Notes: generated by a model from the sequence alone, not told the origin. A DNA stretch of 64,000 nucleotides from Isoetes taiwanensis (GCA_021234155.1 JAJEKV010000003.1:32039166-32103165), one strand, 5' to 3'; counted from the stretch's first letter, positions 47,941 to 59,117 are shown. A program made the numbers and translations.

Positions 47941-49107
47941 GAATCTATCATCATGTTGTCGGTACTCCCTAAAACATTTGTACTAGCTTGTACAGGATGT
48001 CCAATTGTTCTTTCCACACCATACTGTTCACTATCACGTGATGTATTAACACAATTAGCTTCCATATCTCGTTTCTCATCCTCTTTTCTATCAAAGCATC
48101 TTGCAATGCCATGGCCATCACGACCACAATATTCACACACAATAGATTGATATCTAGATTGATATCCACGTGACCCACGACCACGCCCATATCCACTACG
48201 ACAAAAAGTGTTATAATCATGGCGACCATTATAAATCTGCGACCATACACACTACTACGACCATAACCCCCACGCCCATGGTCATATCCTCCATCATAAC
48301 CTCGACCATAACTACGGCCATAACCACGACCAAAGGATCCATCATAACCACGACCAAAAGACCGAAATCTTTTTCTTTGTTGTAAGACTCGGAAGGTGGG
48401 TTTCTTTTCCTTGTATCGCAACCATTCACATGTGTCTTTGACGCCGGGGGTGCAATAACTTTCGGCAGACATGGTCTTCTAAGGATTCACACAGCGTCTT
48501 CAAAAGTAACATGCTTTTTATTCATCAATATAGAAATGATGACCCCGAATTCGAGAGGATGGAAAAGTTTCCAATAGTCGCATCACCAATTCATCTTTGG
48601 ATATAGGCGCCCTCAGCGTGACTAATTGTTCAATTATTTCTTTGAAGCGATCAACATGAGCTCTAACAAAGATTCTTGATGAATCATATTGGAGATTTGC
48701 CAAACTCCTCTTTAAGAAAAGGACTTCTTGCTTTGTTCTCTCATCAGTAAACCCGCTCTAAATAATTCCGGACCTCCTTTGGATGTGATAAATTGATCAA
48801 CATCCGCATGGATAGAATCTTTCAATCCATACACTAAGAGACGCCGTGCTGCACGATCTTTGGTTTTCCATTGCTCCTTCTCTTTAAGCCACGTATCAAA
48901 AGTTTGTCCAGAAGTAATCAATTGATCATTCAACATTGGTTGCTTGGGACACTCCTTTTTTCCAATTACATAATCAAGCAAATCATCACTCTCTAACACA
49001 CATTTGATCTTCCTCTTCCAACCAGGATATCCAGTACCATTGAAAACATAAATTGTTTTAGCTGACGAATCGCCCTTCACGGTTATCACCTGCAGCTCTG
49101 ATACCAT
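47941..49107 (-). CDS. Copia gag with zinc knuckle, interrupted
   Basis: Starts at 49107, overlapping the LTR/primer-site junction, with a capsid-type frame (FNGTGYPGWKRKIKCVL ... 49107-48712). After a frameshift near 48705 it continues with LQYDSSRIFVRAHVDRFKEII and LLETFPSS (48703-48518). A Gly/Arg/Tyr repeat stretch (FGRGYDGSFGRGYGRSYGRG near 48300-48370) follows, then the CCHC knuckle CEYCGRDGHGIARC at about 48098-48137. The last frame runs into the first half of the protease motif at 47941. Gag forms the particle and binds RNA. The RGY-rich stretch is unusually long. Confidence 0.9.
49091..49106 (-). promoter_or_regulatory. Copia primer-binding site
   Basis: The minus strand reads TGGTATCAGAGCTGCA immediately inside the 5' LTR, matching the initiator-Met tRNA 3' end. 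Confidence 0.95.
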
Positions 49108-49333
49108 GATGAAAATCTAGACAAAGCATATAAAGGAAGAGAGACACAGAGAACGAAGGAGAGACAAGTGATGATCCCAGAACAACACACACTATCAATT
49201 GTATTGAATCACACTATATATATATATACATTGGGTTGCATGCATGCACACGCATGCGCATGCATTGAGAACATGCACAACACAGACAATGACACACTTG
49301 CATGCATTGGAGGACAACGTAGCATCTCCAACA
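49107..49333 (-). repeat. Copia 5' LTR
   Basis: 227 bp, matching the 3' LTR base for base apart from the AT run. Contains alternating cgcatgcgcatgcat sequence. Confidence 0.97.
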
Positions 49334-49338
49334 GTACA
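49334..49338. repeat. Copia target-site duplication, right copy (gtaca)
   Basis: Matches 44072-44076. Confidence 0.97.
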
Positions 49339-49996
49339 TAGATGCTGCTTCGGGCTCTAAAACTATTTGCAAATCATGCGAGCTCGCGTACCGATCTGTG
49401 CAGTATTTCCCTTTCACCATTCCGGCCATTTCGCAGCAAACTTGCATCTGCTGCTTAGCTCCGTCATCCCAAATTGCAGGCACTGTGATGCACCACAGCA
49501 CATCCCGCTTCTTAAAATGCCTCTCTCCGTACCTCCCCTTCAGATTATCCATTATAAATTCTGACATGCATCTTAAATAGTCGGAAACAAGCCTTTGGGC
49601 TGAGAGCCCAGCTGGGAGCTCATGTTCTTCAGAATCAGAAGCCAGCAACAACTTGAATTTGGTTGCGAAAACACCTCTGTTTTGACCCACTACGGTGATT
49701 GCTTGTACAAAATCATCCTGCTCAACATTGCCCGAATAGTAACTGCCTTGAAGGGACTCCATGAAAGTTAAAAGTGCAGGCCATCCCCAGGCCTTTAGCT
49801 CGAATGAGCCTCTTCTTCCGGTGGGGACGTAAAACAGGCTTGTTTGAGTCTTACAATACAGTTTTCCTCCGGCATCATCCCAACCAGGCCAATCTTCAAC
49901 AATTTGGACATCAGAGGGGTCGCTGCGATGAGCAAATGCAAAACCAGAGTAGGTAGTGCCGAAATCCAACCCCACAACCACTACCGGATCCATCAT
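49334..49996 (-). pseudogene. HSPA12-like HSP70, first part (N-terminal ATPase lobe)
   Basis: Starts at 49996 (or the next Met at 49993) with DPVVVVGLDFGTTYSGFAFA, the phosphate-1 loop of HSP70 ATPases, and continues with EDWPGWDDAGGKLYCKTQTSLFY, which is characteristic of the HSPA12A/B subgroup rather than cytosolic HSP70. VLWCITVPAIWDDGAKQQM is the connect-1 region, and LEPEAASMY at the insertion point is the hinge Glu motif. The 221 codons here have no stop. The frame passes in phase into the second part at 44076 once the copia element and one target copy are ignored, so the insertion alone broke it at this spot. HSPA12 proteins are known mainly from animals and fungi, with homologues in some plants. 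Confidence 0.88.
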
Positions 49997-50580
49997 GTAA
50001 GTTACAGAAAATTCAATTCGAGCCTGAAGTAATCCGATTCTGGTGACATTGAGCTCCTTGAACTTTCTCTCACGTCAGACTTAAACTGTTGTACGTGACA
50101 GAAACAAAGGATTTAAAGGATATTGTATGCACATTAAATGGCAAAATAAATAAACCATCTCTTTCAACTTTTTTGGGTTGCCCCTAAGGGGGCAAGCCCT
50201 CGTTGAGGTGGGTTTGTGGCATATTCTAGGTATATGCCAGAATATACCCAGAATAAGCCAATGACTGTTAAAAACCCATGATAGGCTGTAAATGTCAGGT
50301 TGCCCCTGTTGCTGGAGAGGCACTCTCGATCGAAACCGGAAACTGGTGCTCCCTACGCAGGTATTCAAGAATATCAAACAATTGTGGCAAGCCTCGCAAG
50401 ACAGCATTCCGGCATCTTATGGATAGAGTTTCTTCTGTAGAATAGCAAGACTTTCGATTGCACTGGCCCCATGTTTTTCACCATTGACCGTAACCATGGA
50501 AAGAAAATCCCTTCTCGGGTATGTTCCTCCGCAATATTATTTTTTTCAGAAACCTTACTTGCCGATTTCTGGGCAGATTC
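49997..50580. other. Region upstream of the HSP70-like gene
   Basis: The promoter side of the minus-strand HSP70-like gene. I see no clear TATA box or heat-shock element. Around 50174-50200 the sequence cccctaagggggcaagccct can form a short hairpin. Near 50220-50255 the phrase atatgccagaatataccca could pair with its neighbour. Confidence 0.4.
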
Positions 50581-50583
50581 AGT

Positions 50584-50844
50584 ATGCCATAGGGACGTTT
50601 TCAACACAAGCTAAATCAGACAAGGGCATTTGGAATGCTTGCTGGTGGTTCTGGGCTGACTCCAATGTTCCAGGTACAGTTTTTGATAACTTTTACTCAC
50701 CAGGGAGGTATGGTGCAGGTCACACGAGCTATCCTTGAAAATCCCAGAGATAAGACTAAGGTTTACTTAGTCTATGGAAAGTGGCGAAATGTAGTATCAC
50801 AACAGCTCCGAAAGTTCGGTGTTATTGCTTGCCTGAAAACATAG
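50584..50844 (+). pseudogene. NADH-cytochrome b5 reductase fragment with a retained intron
   Basis: Exon one (about 50584-50673) reads GRFQHKLNQTRAFGMLAGGSGLTPMFQ in two parts, with a stop near its start. GGSGLTPM is the NADH-binding motif of cytochrome b5 reductase. A 45-nt GT-AG intron (50674-50718) follows, and exon two reads VTRAILENPRDKTKVYLVY to about 50775. From there the sequence departs from the family, which normally continues with ANV(T).DDILL, and stops at 50842. The enzyme passes electrons from NADH to cytochrome b5 on membranes. The FAD-binding half and the C-terminus are absent. The retained intron shows a DNA-level copy rather than a processed one. Confidence 0.7.
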
Positions 50845-50904
50845 TTTACTTAGCTCGGTGCCCAACTTGAACAAAATGTTGGAATCAAATGTTAGTGTGA
50901 CAAA

Positions 50905-53160
50905 ATGGTTGATGGATCTAAACATCTTTGGACCTTTGCATTCAGGTATGATTCCATTTCTCCTTTCCTTGTTCTTCCATTCTTTTGTAGCTTATACTCC
51001 ATCCTTCCCAGGAATTTGGATAAGTTTAGTATACTTTGCAAAGAGGAAAGAGTAGAGGAAGCATTGGAAACACTTGAGCAACGAAGCATTCTTATATCTA
51101 GAAATCAAGCGTATCATCTTTTGCAAGAGAAAAAGACCCTTGAGTATGGGAAAAGAGTGCAGTCTCTGATGGCTGAATCTGGGTTAGATACCATTGCCAT
51201 TCTAGGGGATCATTTTATTCGCCTTTTTGCTTCTTTTGGATGTGTCAAGACAAGCTTTTGAGAAGATTGCTGATCCAAGTGTGTATTCATGGAGCTCGAT
51301 TATCTCTGCTCATGCCAACCTTGGACAGCCCTTGGCCTCGATGCAACTATATACCGAAATGCAGCTATCAGGTGTAGCATATGACAAACATGTCTATCTT
51401 GCTGCCCTGAAAGCATGATCTGAGGCAACTGCCTTAAAGTTTGGAAGGGACATCCATTTTAGGATGATGGAAGATGGGTTTGGGATATAGACGTTATTGT
51501 TGGGAGCACTCTTGTTGACATGTATGCTAAATGCAGTAGCTTATTTGAAGCTCATAAAGCCTTTGATCAGTTACCAAATAAAGATATTGTGTCGTGGAAT
51601 GCATTCATTGCTGGCAATGCACAAGATCAAGGTTTTATTGTCATTGCATTTTGTGAAAAGATGCAAGAGGAAGGCATAAAGCCAAACAGAGTCACATTTT
51701 TTAGCATCTTGAAAGCATGCAGCAGCATTGGATCCAGAGATTGGGGGAAGCACATCCATGGCCAGATACTAAAACAGGGCCTTGAAACAGATAGTGTTGT
51801 GGGAAACACAATTCTTGATATGTATGGTAGATGTGGTAGCTTGGACGAGTCACATGAAGTTTTTCATAAACTGTCAGTGCAAGATGTTGTTTCATGGGGA
51901 TCAATGATTGAAGCATATGTCTATAATGACGAATGTACACTGGCTCTAGGCTGTTTTGCTAAGATGTAACACAATGGAATAAAGCCAAATTACATTCTTA
52001 AGCGCCTTAAAAGCCTGCGCTAGCATAGGAATGATTCAACAGGATAAACTCACCCATTGTCATACCTTGAAACAAAAACTTGGAGCAGATATTCTGCTAG
52101 CAAATACACTTATTGATATGTATGCCAAATCTGCTTGTCCAGAAGAGTCTATCTATGTTTTTCACCAATTGCATGACTGAAATGTGGTATCCTGGAATGC
52201 ATTGGTTGCAGGGTATGCATATGATCGGAACAAACATTCTTTTGTCTTAGAGTGCTTTTGGAAGATGCAAGAAGAAGGCATAAAACCAAACAAGGTTACT
52301 CTCTTGAATCTTTTAAAAGTGTGTAATAGTGTTGAGTCTTTGCAAACAGGAAGCCTCATCCATAATCAGATTTTAAAACATGAACTCGAATGTGATGCTG
52401 ATTTGGGCATTGCCCTCATTGACATGTATGGAAAGTGTGGTAGTTTCCAAAAGATGTCCCAAGTTTTTTCTGAATTACCAAAGCATTATGTGGTGCCATG
52501 GAATGCATTAATTGCATGCTATGTCCAGCATGGGAAGGGTATGCCTGCATTGAATTACTTTGAGCAGATAGGATAACATATATGAGCATGCTAAAAGTAT
52601 GTGGTATGTTGGGAGTTGTCAAAAAGGGAAGGTTTATCCATGACCAAATAGTTAAACAGAACCTTGCATTTGATGCCAGTGTAAGTAATACTCTTCTTGA
52701 TATGTATGCCAAATGTGGTAGTTTAGTTGAGGCTCAGAAAGTCTTCAACAATTTGCACAGTCAAGGTGCCTTGTCTTGGGGAGCAATAATTGAAGGATAT
52801 GCCTTATGTGGCGAAGGCTTCCTTGCCTTGAACAGCTTGAATAAAATGCAGAAGGCAGGCCTAAATCCAGACAAGGTGATTGCTCTTTATATTCTTCTTG
52901 CGTGTACTCATGCTAGTCTAATAGACATGGGGCTGTGGCATTTCGTACAAATTAAAGAATCTTATGATCTTATGGCAGATATGGATCATCATACTTGTAT
53001 AGTTAATCTTTTTGGTCAGGCTGGATGCCTCATAGAGGCAGAAGATTTACTGGAGGTTGTTGGGCAGCCTAACCCTTCAGGTTGGAAGTCCTTACTTAAT
53101 TCTTGCAGGATGCATGGCAATGTGGAGCTGGGGAATAATTTGGAGAAACTTACACTGGCT
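50905..53160 (+). pseudogene. PLS-type pentatricopeptide repeat (PPR) protein, broken
   Basis: About ten PPR units of organelle RNA-binding type can be read: an N-terminal EEALETLEQR and YHLLQEKKTLEYGKRV start, then repeated blocks such as LVDMYAKC-SSL, DIVSWNAFIAG, KMQEEGIKPNRVTF, LKACSSIGSRDWGKHIHGQIL and DMYGRCGSLDESHEVF. An E-like end follows (LFGQAGCLIEAEDLLE, GWKSLLNSCRMHGNVELG to about 53140). It is intron-free, as usual for the family. Breaks: a frameshift near 51245, TGA at 51416, a frameshift near 51480, TAA at 51967, a small deletion near 52000, TGA at 52178 and a frameshift near 52575. TAA at 51967 and TGA at 52178 stand where CAA and CGA would fit. A targeting peptide and DYW domain are not visible. 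Confidence 0.85.
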
Positions 53161-53199
53161 GCGCCTATGCATTTCCCGACAATAATTCTCTATGTCCAT

Positions 53200-53313
53200 A
53201 GCCTTAATGATGTTGCGCAAGATAATGCACATGAACCGTGTGTCATATGCAGGGGTTATATAGCAGCGAAACCTGGTCGATGTAATCACAAATTTTGCAT
53301 TTTTGAGATTTGA
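53200..53313 (+). other. RING-finger first half in frame after the PPR relic
   Basis: The last open PPR frame runs on into HEPCVICRGYIAAKPGRCNHKFCIFEI and a stop. C-x2-C-x10-C-x-H-x2-C is the first half of a RING zinc finger, the E2-binding domain of ubiquitin ligases. An AG at 53199-53200 could be a splice acceptor. It may be an exon of a separate lost gene rather than part of the PPR protein. The second four zinc ligands are not seen downstream. Confidence 0.45.
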
Positions 53314-56300
53314 ACAGAATCCTTATTCTGAATTCCTGTATTGGTTGCTCGTAATGATCTACATCCAATGATGATCATCTTATTTGCACTTTTGTCTCTT
53401 TTGAACAAACATAGAACGTGAAAATGATCAAAGACCAGCTATTAACTGCACTTGTTTCATCCAATGCAAAGCTTCACAAGGTGAGTTCCCTTTAGCTGCT
53501 CATGGGTCCATCATTAACTTTCCTATTTCTGTTGTGCCATAATTTCACATCTGTATTCAAAATGAAAACGAAAATGCTAGATCTAAAATGACTGCATCAA
53601 AATTATTTCGTAATATGTAGTACTGTACTTTTAGCTCACATCAGTTTAAGCTAAGGACAAAAACTAGATGTTGGTGATACATCAAAAAGTGAGTATCTTT
53701 TCACCTTTTTGTTGTAATCGTTTGCTATCACACTGAAGTTTCCACAATTAGCTTGCTTTTTTAGCAGGTTCATGAGAATGCTTTTAATTGTGGAGGCAAT
53801 TTTAAGGTGATGTAACTTCATCAATTTTTTTTTTTTTTTGTTTGCACATGGTGAGGAACTAGTAATGAATACAATCAGTAATGGCATTGTGTACTTCACG
53901 CACTACTACTCAAGCAACAAGCTTGACCATACATGCAGTTTCCTTAACCACATCAATACTTAAACTGCATGTACCTCTAGTTGGTCCACTTTAGAAAAAC
54001 TGACAACTGTAGTTACCACTTGAAGCATCACTTGCAAAAAACTTAGCATATCTCCTTTATAAATCAGAAGAGCTTTTCTGTAGCCTTTGCAGTAGTACAT
54101 TTATGGCTTATGGAAATACTGCTTACTTAGGACGAATTGGCTGTTGTACATTCATAGCAAAGCAGATTTGTTGTAGAAAAATGCCCTAGTAGACATGTAC
54201 TACAAAAGGGCCAACATGATGACTATTTTTTCTAGTGCAAGATTCCATTTGAACTTTAAGGTATGAAAATTCTTAGATCATAGATCCATTTGATCAAGTA
54301 TAACTAAGTCACTAAGTCTGCTGCAATTTCTTGAGTTTATATTAAGCATCATACTTCGTTTCAATCTCAGAAGCTGCAAGTCCTTGCAGTTTGTTTCCTC
54401 TTATATGTGAAGCATAGATGTAGGCTTTCACATCTAAATGAATGCCATACTATATTGTTGCAGGCTTTCACAATCAAATGAATGTCACATATTATTGTAG
54501 GCAAACAGTAGTAATTTGTCATGATAGTAGTATTTTGTCTTGACAACGAAAGACTCTTTTATGAAATATAACGTAATTCTGCAGGATGATGGTGGAATGG
54601 TGGATATGCACCTTTAGATAGACGAATAGTACAGTACAGATGTTGATAGATTGCATGACAAAGAGCAAGTCCAATAGCTTCAAGGATAATAAAGAGTCTC
54701 TTAAGGCATCCAAGTAATAATAGTATTATTAAATTGAGCTTTTCTTTTCAGGTTATTTGATGTGGATGTTCTATTGCAGCTCGTTGCAACTACATTACTC
54801 TTGATCATGCCATTAAACTCATATGCGTTACAATGACCTTGTTAAATTTCTCAATCGAACTCTTGAATTGTTCATACTCTATTGCAGCCTAATGTGTATG
54901 TCTATGCAGCATCATTTGTGCCATGTGCCTAAAATGTGATACTTGAAATCCTTAAACAACATTGCATATATGTTAAAGCCTTATATTTGTAGAAGTTCTA
55001 CAACTATGTGTAATGAGAATTACAAATATGTAACGTATATGTTGGTGCTAATAGTTGTGAACAATATTTGAACCATGTAAAGGACAAGCATATATGAAGC
55101 ATATCAAAGCAAACAAATTATAGCACACAAGCTAAAATAACACATATCAGAGTAGACAAATTATAGCGCACAAGCTAAAATAACACGTCATGTTTACAAT
55201 TACGAATTTAAACTCTACCCGTCATGTTTATAATTACGAATTTAAACTCTGGCAACATATCTTTATAGGGATCTGGCCTTTTCCAGAACTAGAATTCTTG
55301 TTATATCTTTATAGAATCCAGAACTAGAATATCTTTATAGGACTCTGGCCTCAAGGGAAGAATTCTTGTTGAAAACAAGAATCGAATATCAAGTATTGTA
55401 TTGTTTTGAAGTAGAAATTTTGATTGATTGTGAAAACGTGATTTTGAAGTATAATTTAAGCCACTTCACCCTCGGGCCACAGAGGGCAACCCTCCGTGCG
55501 CAGCACCTTGTTTTTTTTTTTTTTACTATATAGTATGCTATTTTCGTTTTGGGGTTGGGGAGGGTTTTCAGGCAGTGGTTTGGACTATGATTTCGTATAG
55601 TATTGTATTGAAAAGGGTATAATTTGCCATGTGAGAGCAGCTTCAGTGTTTCATGCTATTTTGGGTGGTTCGGAACTGCCTTTTTTCATGGATGTTTTTG
55701 CAGAGGTTGAAGTGCAGATTATGGTTTGAGGATAGAAAGATAAGAATGAATGCTCGTTTCTTTTTTTAGAACGGATCCCAGCGGGGCAGGGAAGCCACGC
55801 TCTGGTGAGTTCCGGTGGTTCCGGAGAAAGAGGCAGAGTTTGCTCCCCATCTGCCTTGCTGCGTTATGTTGTTGAGGTTGAATAACTGTGTTCAGGCCGA
55901 TATGGCAAGATTCAAAGGCATTTTGCAGCAGGTCGGATTGGCCTGGGAAGTGGCCAGAAGGGATTCAGTAAGGCCGATTTGAGGACGGAGGCCAACAAGA
56001 AGCAGAAAAGGGAGCCATATCTGCCATAGTCAGAGCTTGAGGGCGGCACTACCACAGCAAATCCTGCATCAAATCGGCCCAAAATTGGCATCAGGGGATC
56101 GGAATCCAGGCCCAAAGGGCCGACTTGCTGGTTCGAGGGCCTATTCAGGCCTGAATCAGGGGAATCGAGGGCCTGAACCCCTCTATCCGGGCTGCTGGCC
56201 GTGACCCTAAAAAGGGTCGATCCCCTAAACTGTTCGAATAGGTTAATATCATATATGAATTGTGGAATTGTTAGGTTAAGTAGTTAATAAAGTCTCTATT

Positions 56301-57088
56301 ATGGTATCCGTTTTCTTCAAGTATTATTTGCCTTGCCTTCTTTCTTGCCTGGCCAGAAAGCAGGAAATGATTCGAGTCTTCAGGTAAGGAGGAAAGGGCA
56401 GATCTTCTGAGGCGCAAAATGTGGAGCAGTGGCGCCAAATCCAGCGACCAAGGCTACTGCCATTGAGCCCTGAAGAATGCCATGAAGTCTGAACTCTGTT
56501 TTGCAGGTCCGATTTGCCCTGAGGAATGTCGTGGTAGAGGGATTCAAGGCCAGCCGGATCTGTTCGATTTCAGAGGGTTTTGAGGCGATGCCACCCAGAC
56601 TTTTCTTCTTTCTCTTACTTTGTGTAGGAGCCCCTGTCATTTTGCACAGATGGGAGGACGCTGTCATTTTGCACAGATGGGAGGACGTAGGCAAATCCGG
56701 CATGCTGCAAAGGTTTGGATTGCTGGCTCTTGGTAATTTCAGGTGGACCATTGAATTTTTGAGCTATGCGAAGGCATGCAATATGTAATTTCTTTCATTT
56801 AATGATATTGTGGTTTTGGACCATTGAGGTCAAGGTGCACCATTGGAAAAGTTTGTCTCGCTTTAGTTGTAAATGATGTGAGCCATCGATCTGGCACAAT
56901 GCCAGGAATATTCCCCACATCGATGGCTTGCAATGAAAGTTCAACCAAACGCTATAATACTTGGAAAAAACGATTTTTTTTTTTTTTACTAGGACTAGGA
57001 CGGTTCGAAATTAAATATGATAAAATCTTCTTATATTATAATGTTGTGTAATGGACCACGCCCTAATTTGGGTGGCTCAGATTAATCG
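53314..57088. other. Non-coding region with several short tandem duplications
   Basis: No convincing gene. Local tandem repeats: aggctttcaca/aatgaatg near 54422 and 54465; a unit with agcacacaagctaaaataac near 55121 and 55165; a 39-bp unit catgtttacaattacgaatt near 55188 and 55227; and a 27-bp unit around cattttgcacagatgggagg at 56638 and 56665. A possible splice donor at 53480 follows sequence like MIKDQLLTALVSSNAKLHK. 55780-56230 is more GC-rich and could be an old gene, but has no recognisable domain. Confidence 0.5.
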
Positions 57089-57540
57089 ATGCCACGTGGC
57101 ATCATCTTGCACCTCTCTTCCAACCTCATCTTTCTTTTAGGATTTTTCTTTACCGGAGCAGCTTCATCACGAAAGCTTCATCACGAATATAAGATGGTCT
57201 TCGGGTTTCTTCTTCTCGCTACATTCGGACGTCCAGAGGGGTTAGTACTAAAGAAAGCGGGGAAATATTCAGATTTTCCTTTCTTTTGTGCTTTCCTCCG
57301 CCCTGGCTTTCGGAATGAAGCTTGCACAACTGCACTGGCTTTCGGAATGAAGCTTGCACAGTCACTGCACAATTGGTCGATTAGGTATGTTAAGTGCTGG
57401 ATTTTTATGCTATTATGTGCTTTTACACATTCTTTTTGTTTGGCTCATGCCACTGTAACAATTTCAGCTCCTCCAAATATACGGAGAATAGACCACCCAG
57501 TTACCAGAAGGGATTAGGTTTCTGAGTTGGGTTTAAGAAC
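57089..57540 (+). other. Upstream region of glutaredoxin-family relic, with a 32-bp duplication
   Basis: A frame at 57089-57517 has hydrophobic stretches but no family match. Inside it, tggctttcggaatgaagctt occurs at 57305 and 57337, a 32-bp tandem duplication. This stretch may be the 5' region of the next gene. Confidence 0.35.
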
Positions 57541-57554
57541 AGGAGCATAGAAGT

Positions 57555-58147
57555 ATGGGATCTACATCTTCAAAGGGCTTCCAAACGAAGGAAGGATGGG
57601 CCGTTCCACTTGCTAGAAGCATTTCAGGTAGCCTCACGATGTCTCTTAGTCGGCAATCTGCTTATTCTAGCACACCAAGGCCTTATTTGAAACTGAGTGA
57701 AAGTTTCCATGTTGTTTCTCTCACATCCAGCACATATGGCGTGCTCAAGAGAATCGGCACGCCAGATCTAAGAGAGTTATATGGCCCTTGTGACTTGAGC
57801 TCAATAGCAGATCTGGCTCAGTATACCAGCACGAAAAATGGCCAATCTCGCCAAAGCAGGATATCCTTGATGCATGGGAACTCATGGACAGTGTAGAAGA
57901 TTTAAAAGAGGGGTTTTTAGATTCGTCTGAACTTCCAAAAAGACCCAAACGCACTAAACTCTTGAGCAAACCAGTCTCTGTTTCTGCTGTGCCTAGTGAG
58001 AGAAAATTTGAGTTTAGCAGCAAAGATGCAGACAAGAAGTATAAAGCTAAAGTTCACGACAAAGCCAATGACAAAGATAATGAAGTTGTGTCACAAGCTA
58101 CTTTTCATGAGCAGGTTTATAAAACCGAAGATAACTGTTCACCTTGA
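57555..58147 (+). pseudogene. N-terminal half of a glutaredoxin-family protein (At5g39865-like), frameshifted
   Basis: ATG at 57555 gives MGSTSSK, a likely N-myristoylation start as in the MGC.SSK proteins of the plant glutaredoxin subgroup that includes At5g39865. ARSISGSLTMSLSRQ, SFHVVSLTSSTYGVLK and then, after a frameshift near 57860, DAWELMDSVED follow in the family order. The glutaredoxin domain that should come next (TSLRG...C..C) is absent; instead the frame goes into Lys/Asp-rich sequence and stops at 58145-58147. The relic therefore ends before its catalytic domain. The glutaredoxin assignment relies on these N-terminal blocks only. Confidence 0.55.
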
Positions 58148-58791
58148 TTCATCTTCCGAGGTTTCAGATGCTAAAAGCCCTTTGCTGATGAACAAGGTTG
58201 ATGATGGCTTGTGTGTCATTGGTAATGGAATTAGGGATCATGCTGCTGAGGAGGTTCTATCTGATGCACATAATTTTCCAGTGCCTTTGCAGTCTTATGA
58301 TGTGGCTAAGAAGGCCAGAATACTTGCCCCTGCTCTCAGTGGTAAGCTTTCATATCAAGAGAAGGAAGCTGCGCCTAGACTTTTAAGAAAAATCTCCTCT
58401 TGCAGGTCGCTTGCACTTCGAAATGAATGCAGTGCTTGAGGTTCTTAATATAAGACAGAAAGGGTCAGATTTAACGCTATTGCTTGAAGGTAAGGCTTTT
58501 AGATTTACTTCTACCCTCATAGCTTATGTGTTGCAAAGAATCTGAGATCCAGGTACTGCATTGGATTTGTTCTTCTGGGCTCTCAACAGAAGAGGATTTA
58601 AACACTCAACTTTTAGTTATAACTGTCTATTTGATTTACTGGTGAGGACAACCATCGTTGATAAGGCAAATGCAGTTTCTAAAGAGCACATAATAACTTC
58701 ATGTCGTCCTGATAGTTTCACGTTCTATCCAATCCAATCCACGTATCTATTTTTTGCTACAGACTTTATGAATTTGTATTGTTACTTTTAG
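58120..58791 (+). pseudogene. Start of a P-class PPR protein, frameshifted
   Basis: Begins in a third frame (SSEVSDAKSPLLMNKVDDGL, about 58143) overlapping the end of the glutaredoxin-like frame. It shifts near 58400 to RLHFEMNAVLEVLNIRQKG, and then reads VLQRI-stop-DPGTALDLFFWALNRRGFKHSTFSYN, LFDLLVRTTIVDKANAV and CRPDSFTF, the first two or so P-class PPR motifs (58540-58730). The frame stops at 58789-58791, while real family members have more than ten repeats. It may be a mitochondrial RNA-processing PPR piece. It abuts the glutaredoxin-like part with no spacer. Confidence 0.6.
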
Positions 58792-59044
58792 TGTTTTATT
58801 GTCGATTTGCTTTCTTCAAATTCGTTGAATGATCTACTTTCTCTGATGGTTCTCACATCTCGGAGTATGCTCTGCGGTCAATCCTGGGTAATGACAATTC
58901 GGATAGTAAGAAGTGCGATAATATAGAGGAGAAATCCTCAGTTTTGTAACCTACTATTTTTTTTTAAAGAACTACGTTGGCTCTAATTCTATGTCTGTGT
59001 CTATAGATATTGTAGAATTTTCTGTCTTGTAAAAAGGTTTAAAT
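58792..59044. other. Short spacer before the rRNA fragment
   Basis: AT-rich, with a T run near 58958-58966. No gene seen. Confidence 0.5.
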
Positions 59045-59086
59045 AGGCGGCGCGCTTCAGCGCCATCCATTTTCGGGGCTAGTTGA

Positions 59087-59117
<31 letters not shown>

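Larger units (their letters stand above)
44077..49333 (-). mobile_element. Ty1/copia retrotransposon inserted in the HSP70-like gene
   Basis: A complete 5.26 kb element with 229- and 227-bp LTRs, TG...CA ends, a 5-bp target duplication, primer-binding site, purine tract and the copia domain order gag, protease, integrase, reverse transcriptase, RNase H on the minus strand. The two LTRs differ only in the length of one AT run (16 vs 14 bases), so insertion was very recent. Despite this, the coding region has several frameshifts and a TGA stop between reverse transcriptase and RNase H (45359-45361). It shares the host gene's orientation and splits its coding frame. Confidence 0.97.

Noticed and set aside
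56380-56751. Minus-strand frame of 123 residues
   Set aside because: Includes a recent 27-bp tandem duplication and no domain; not supported as a gene.
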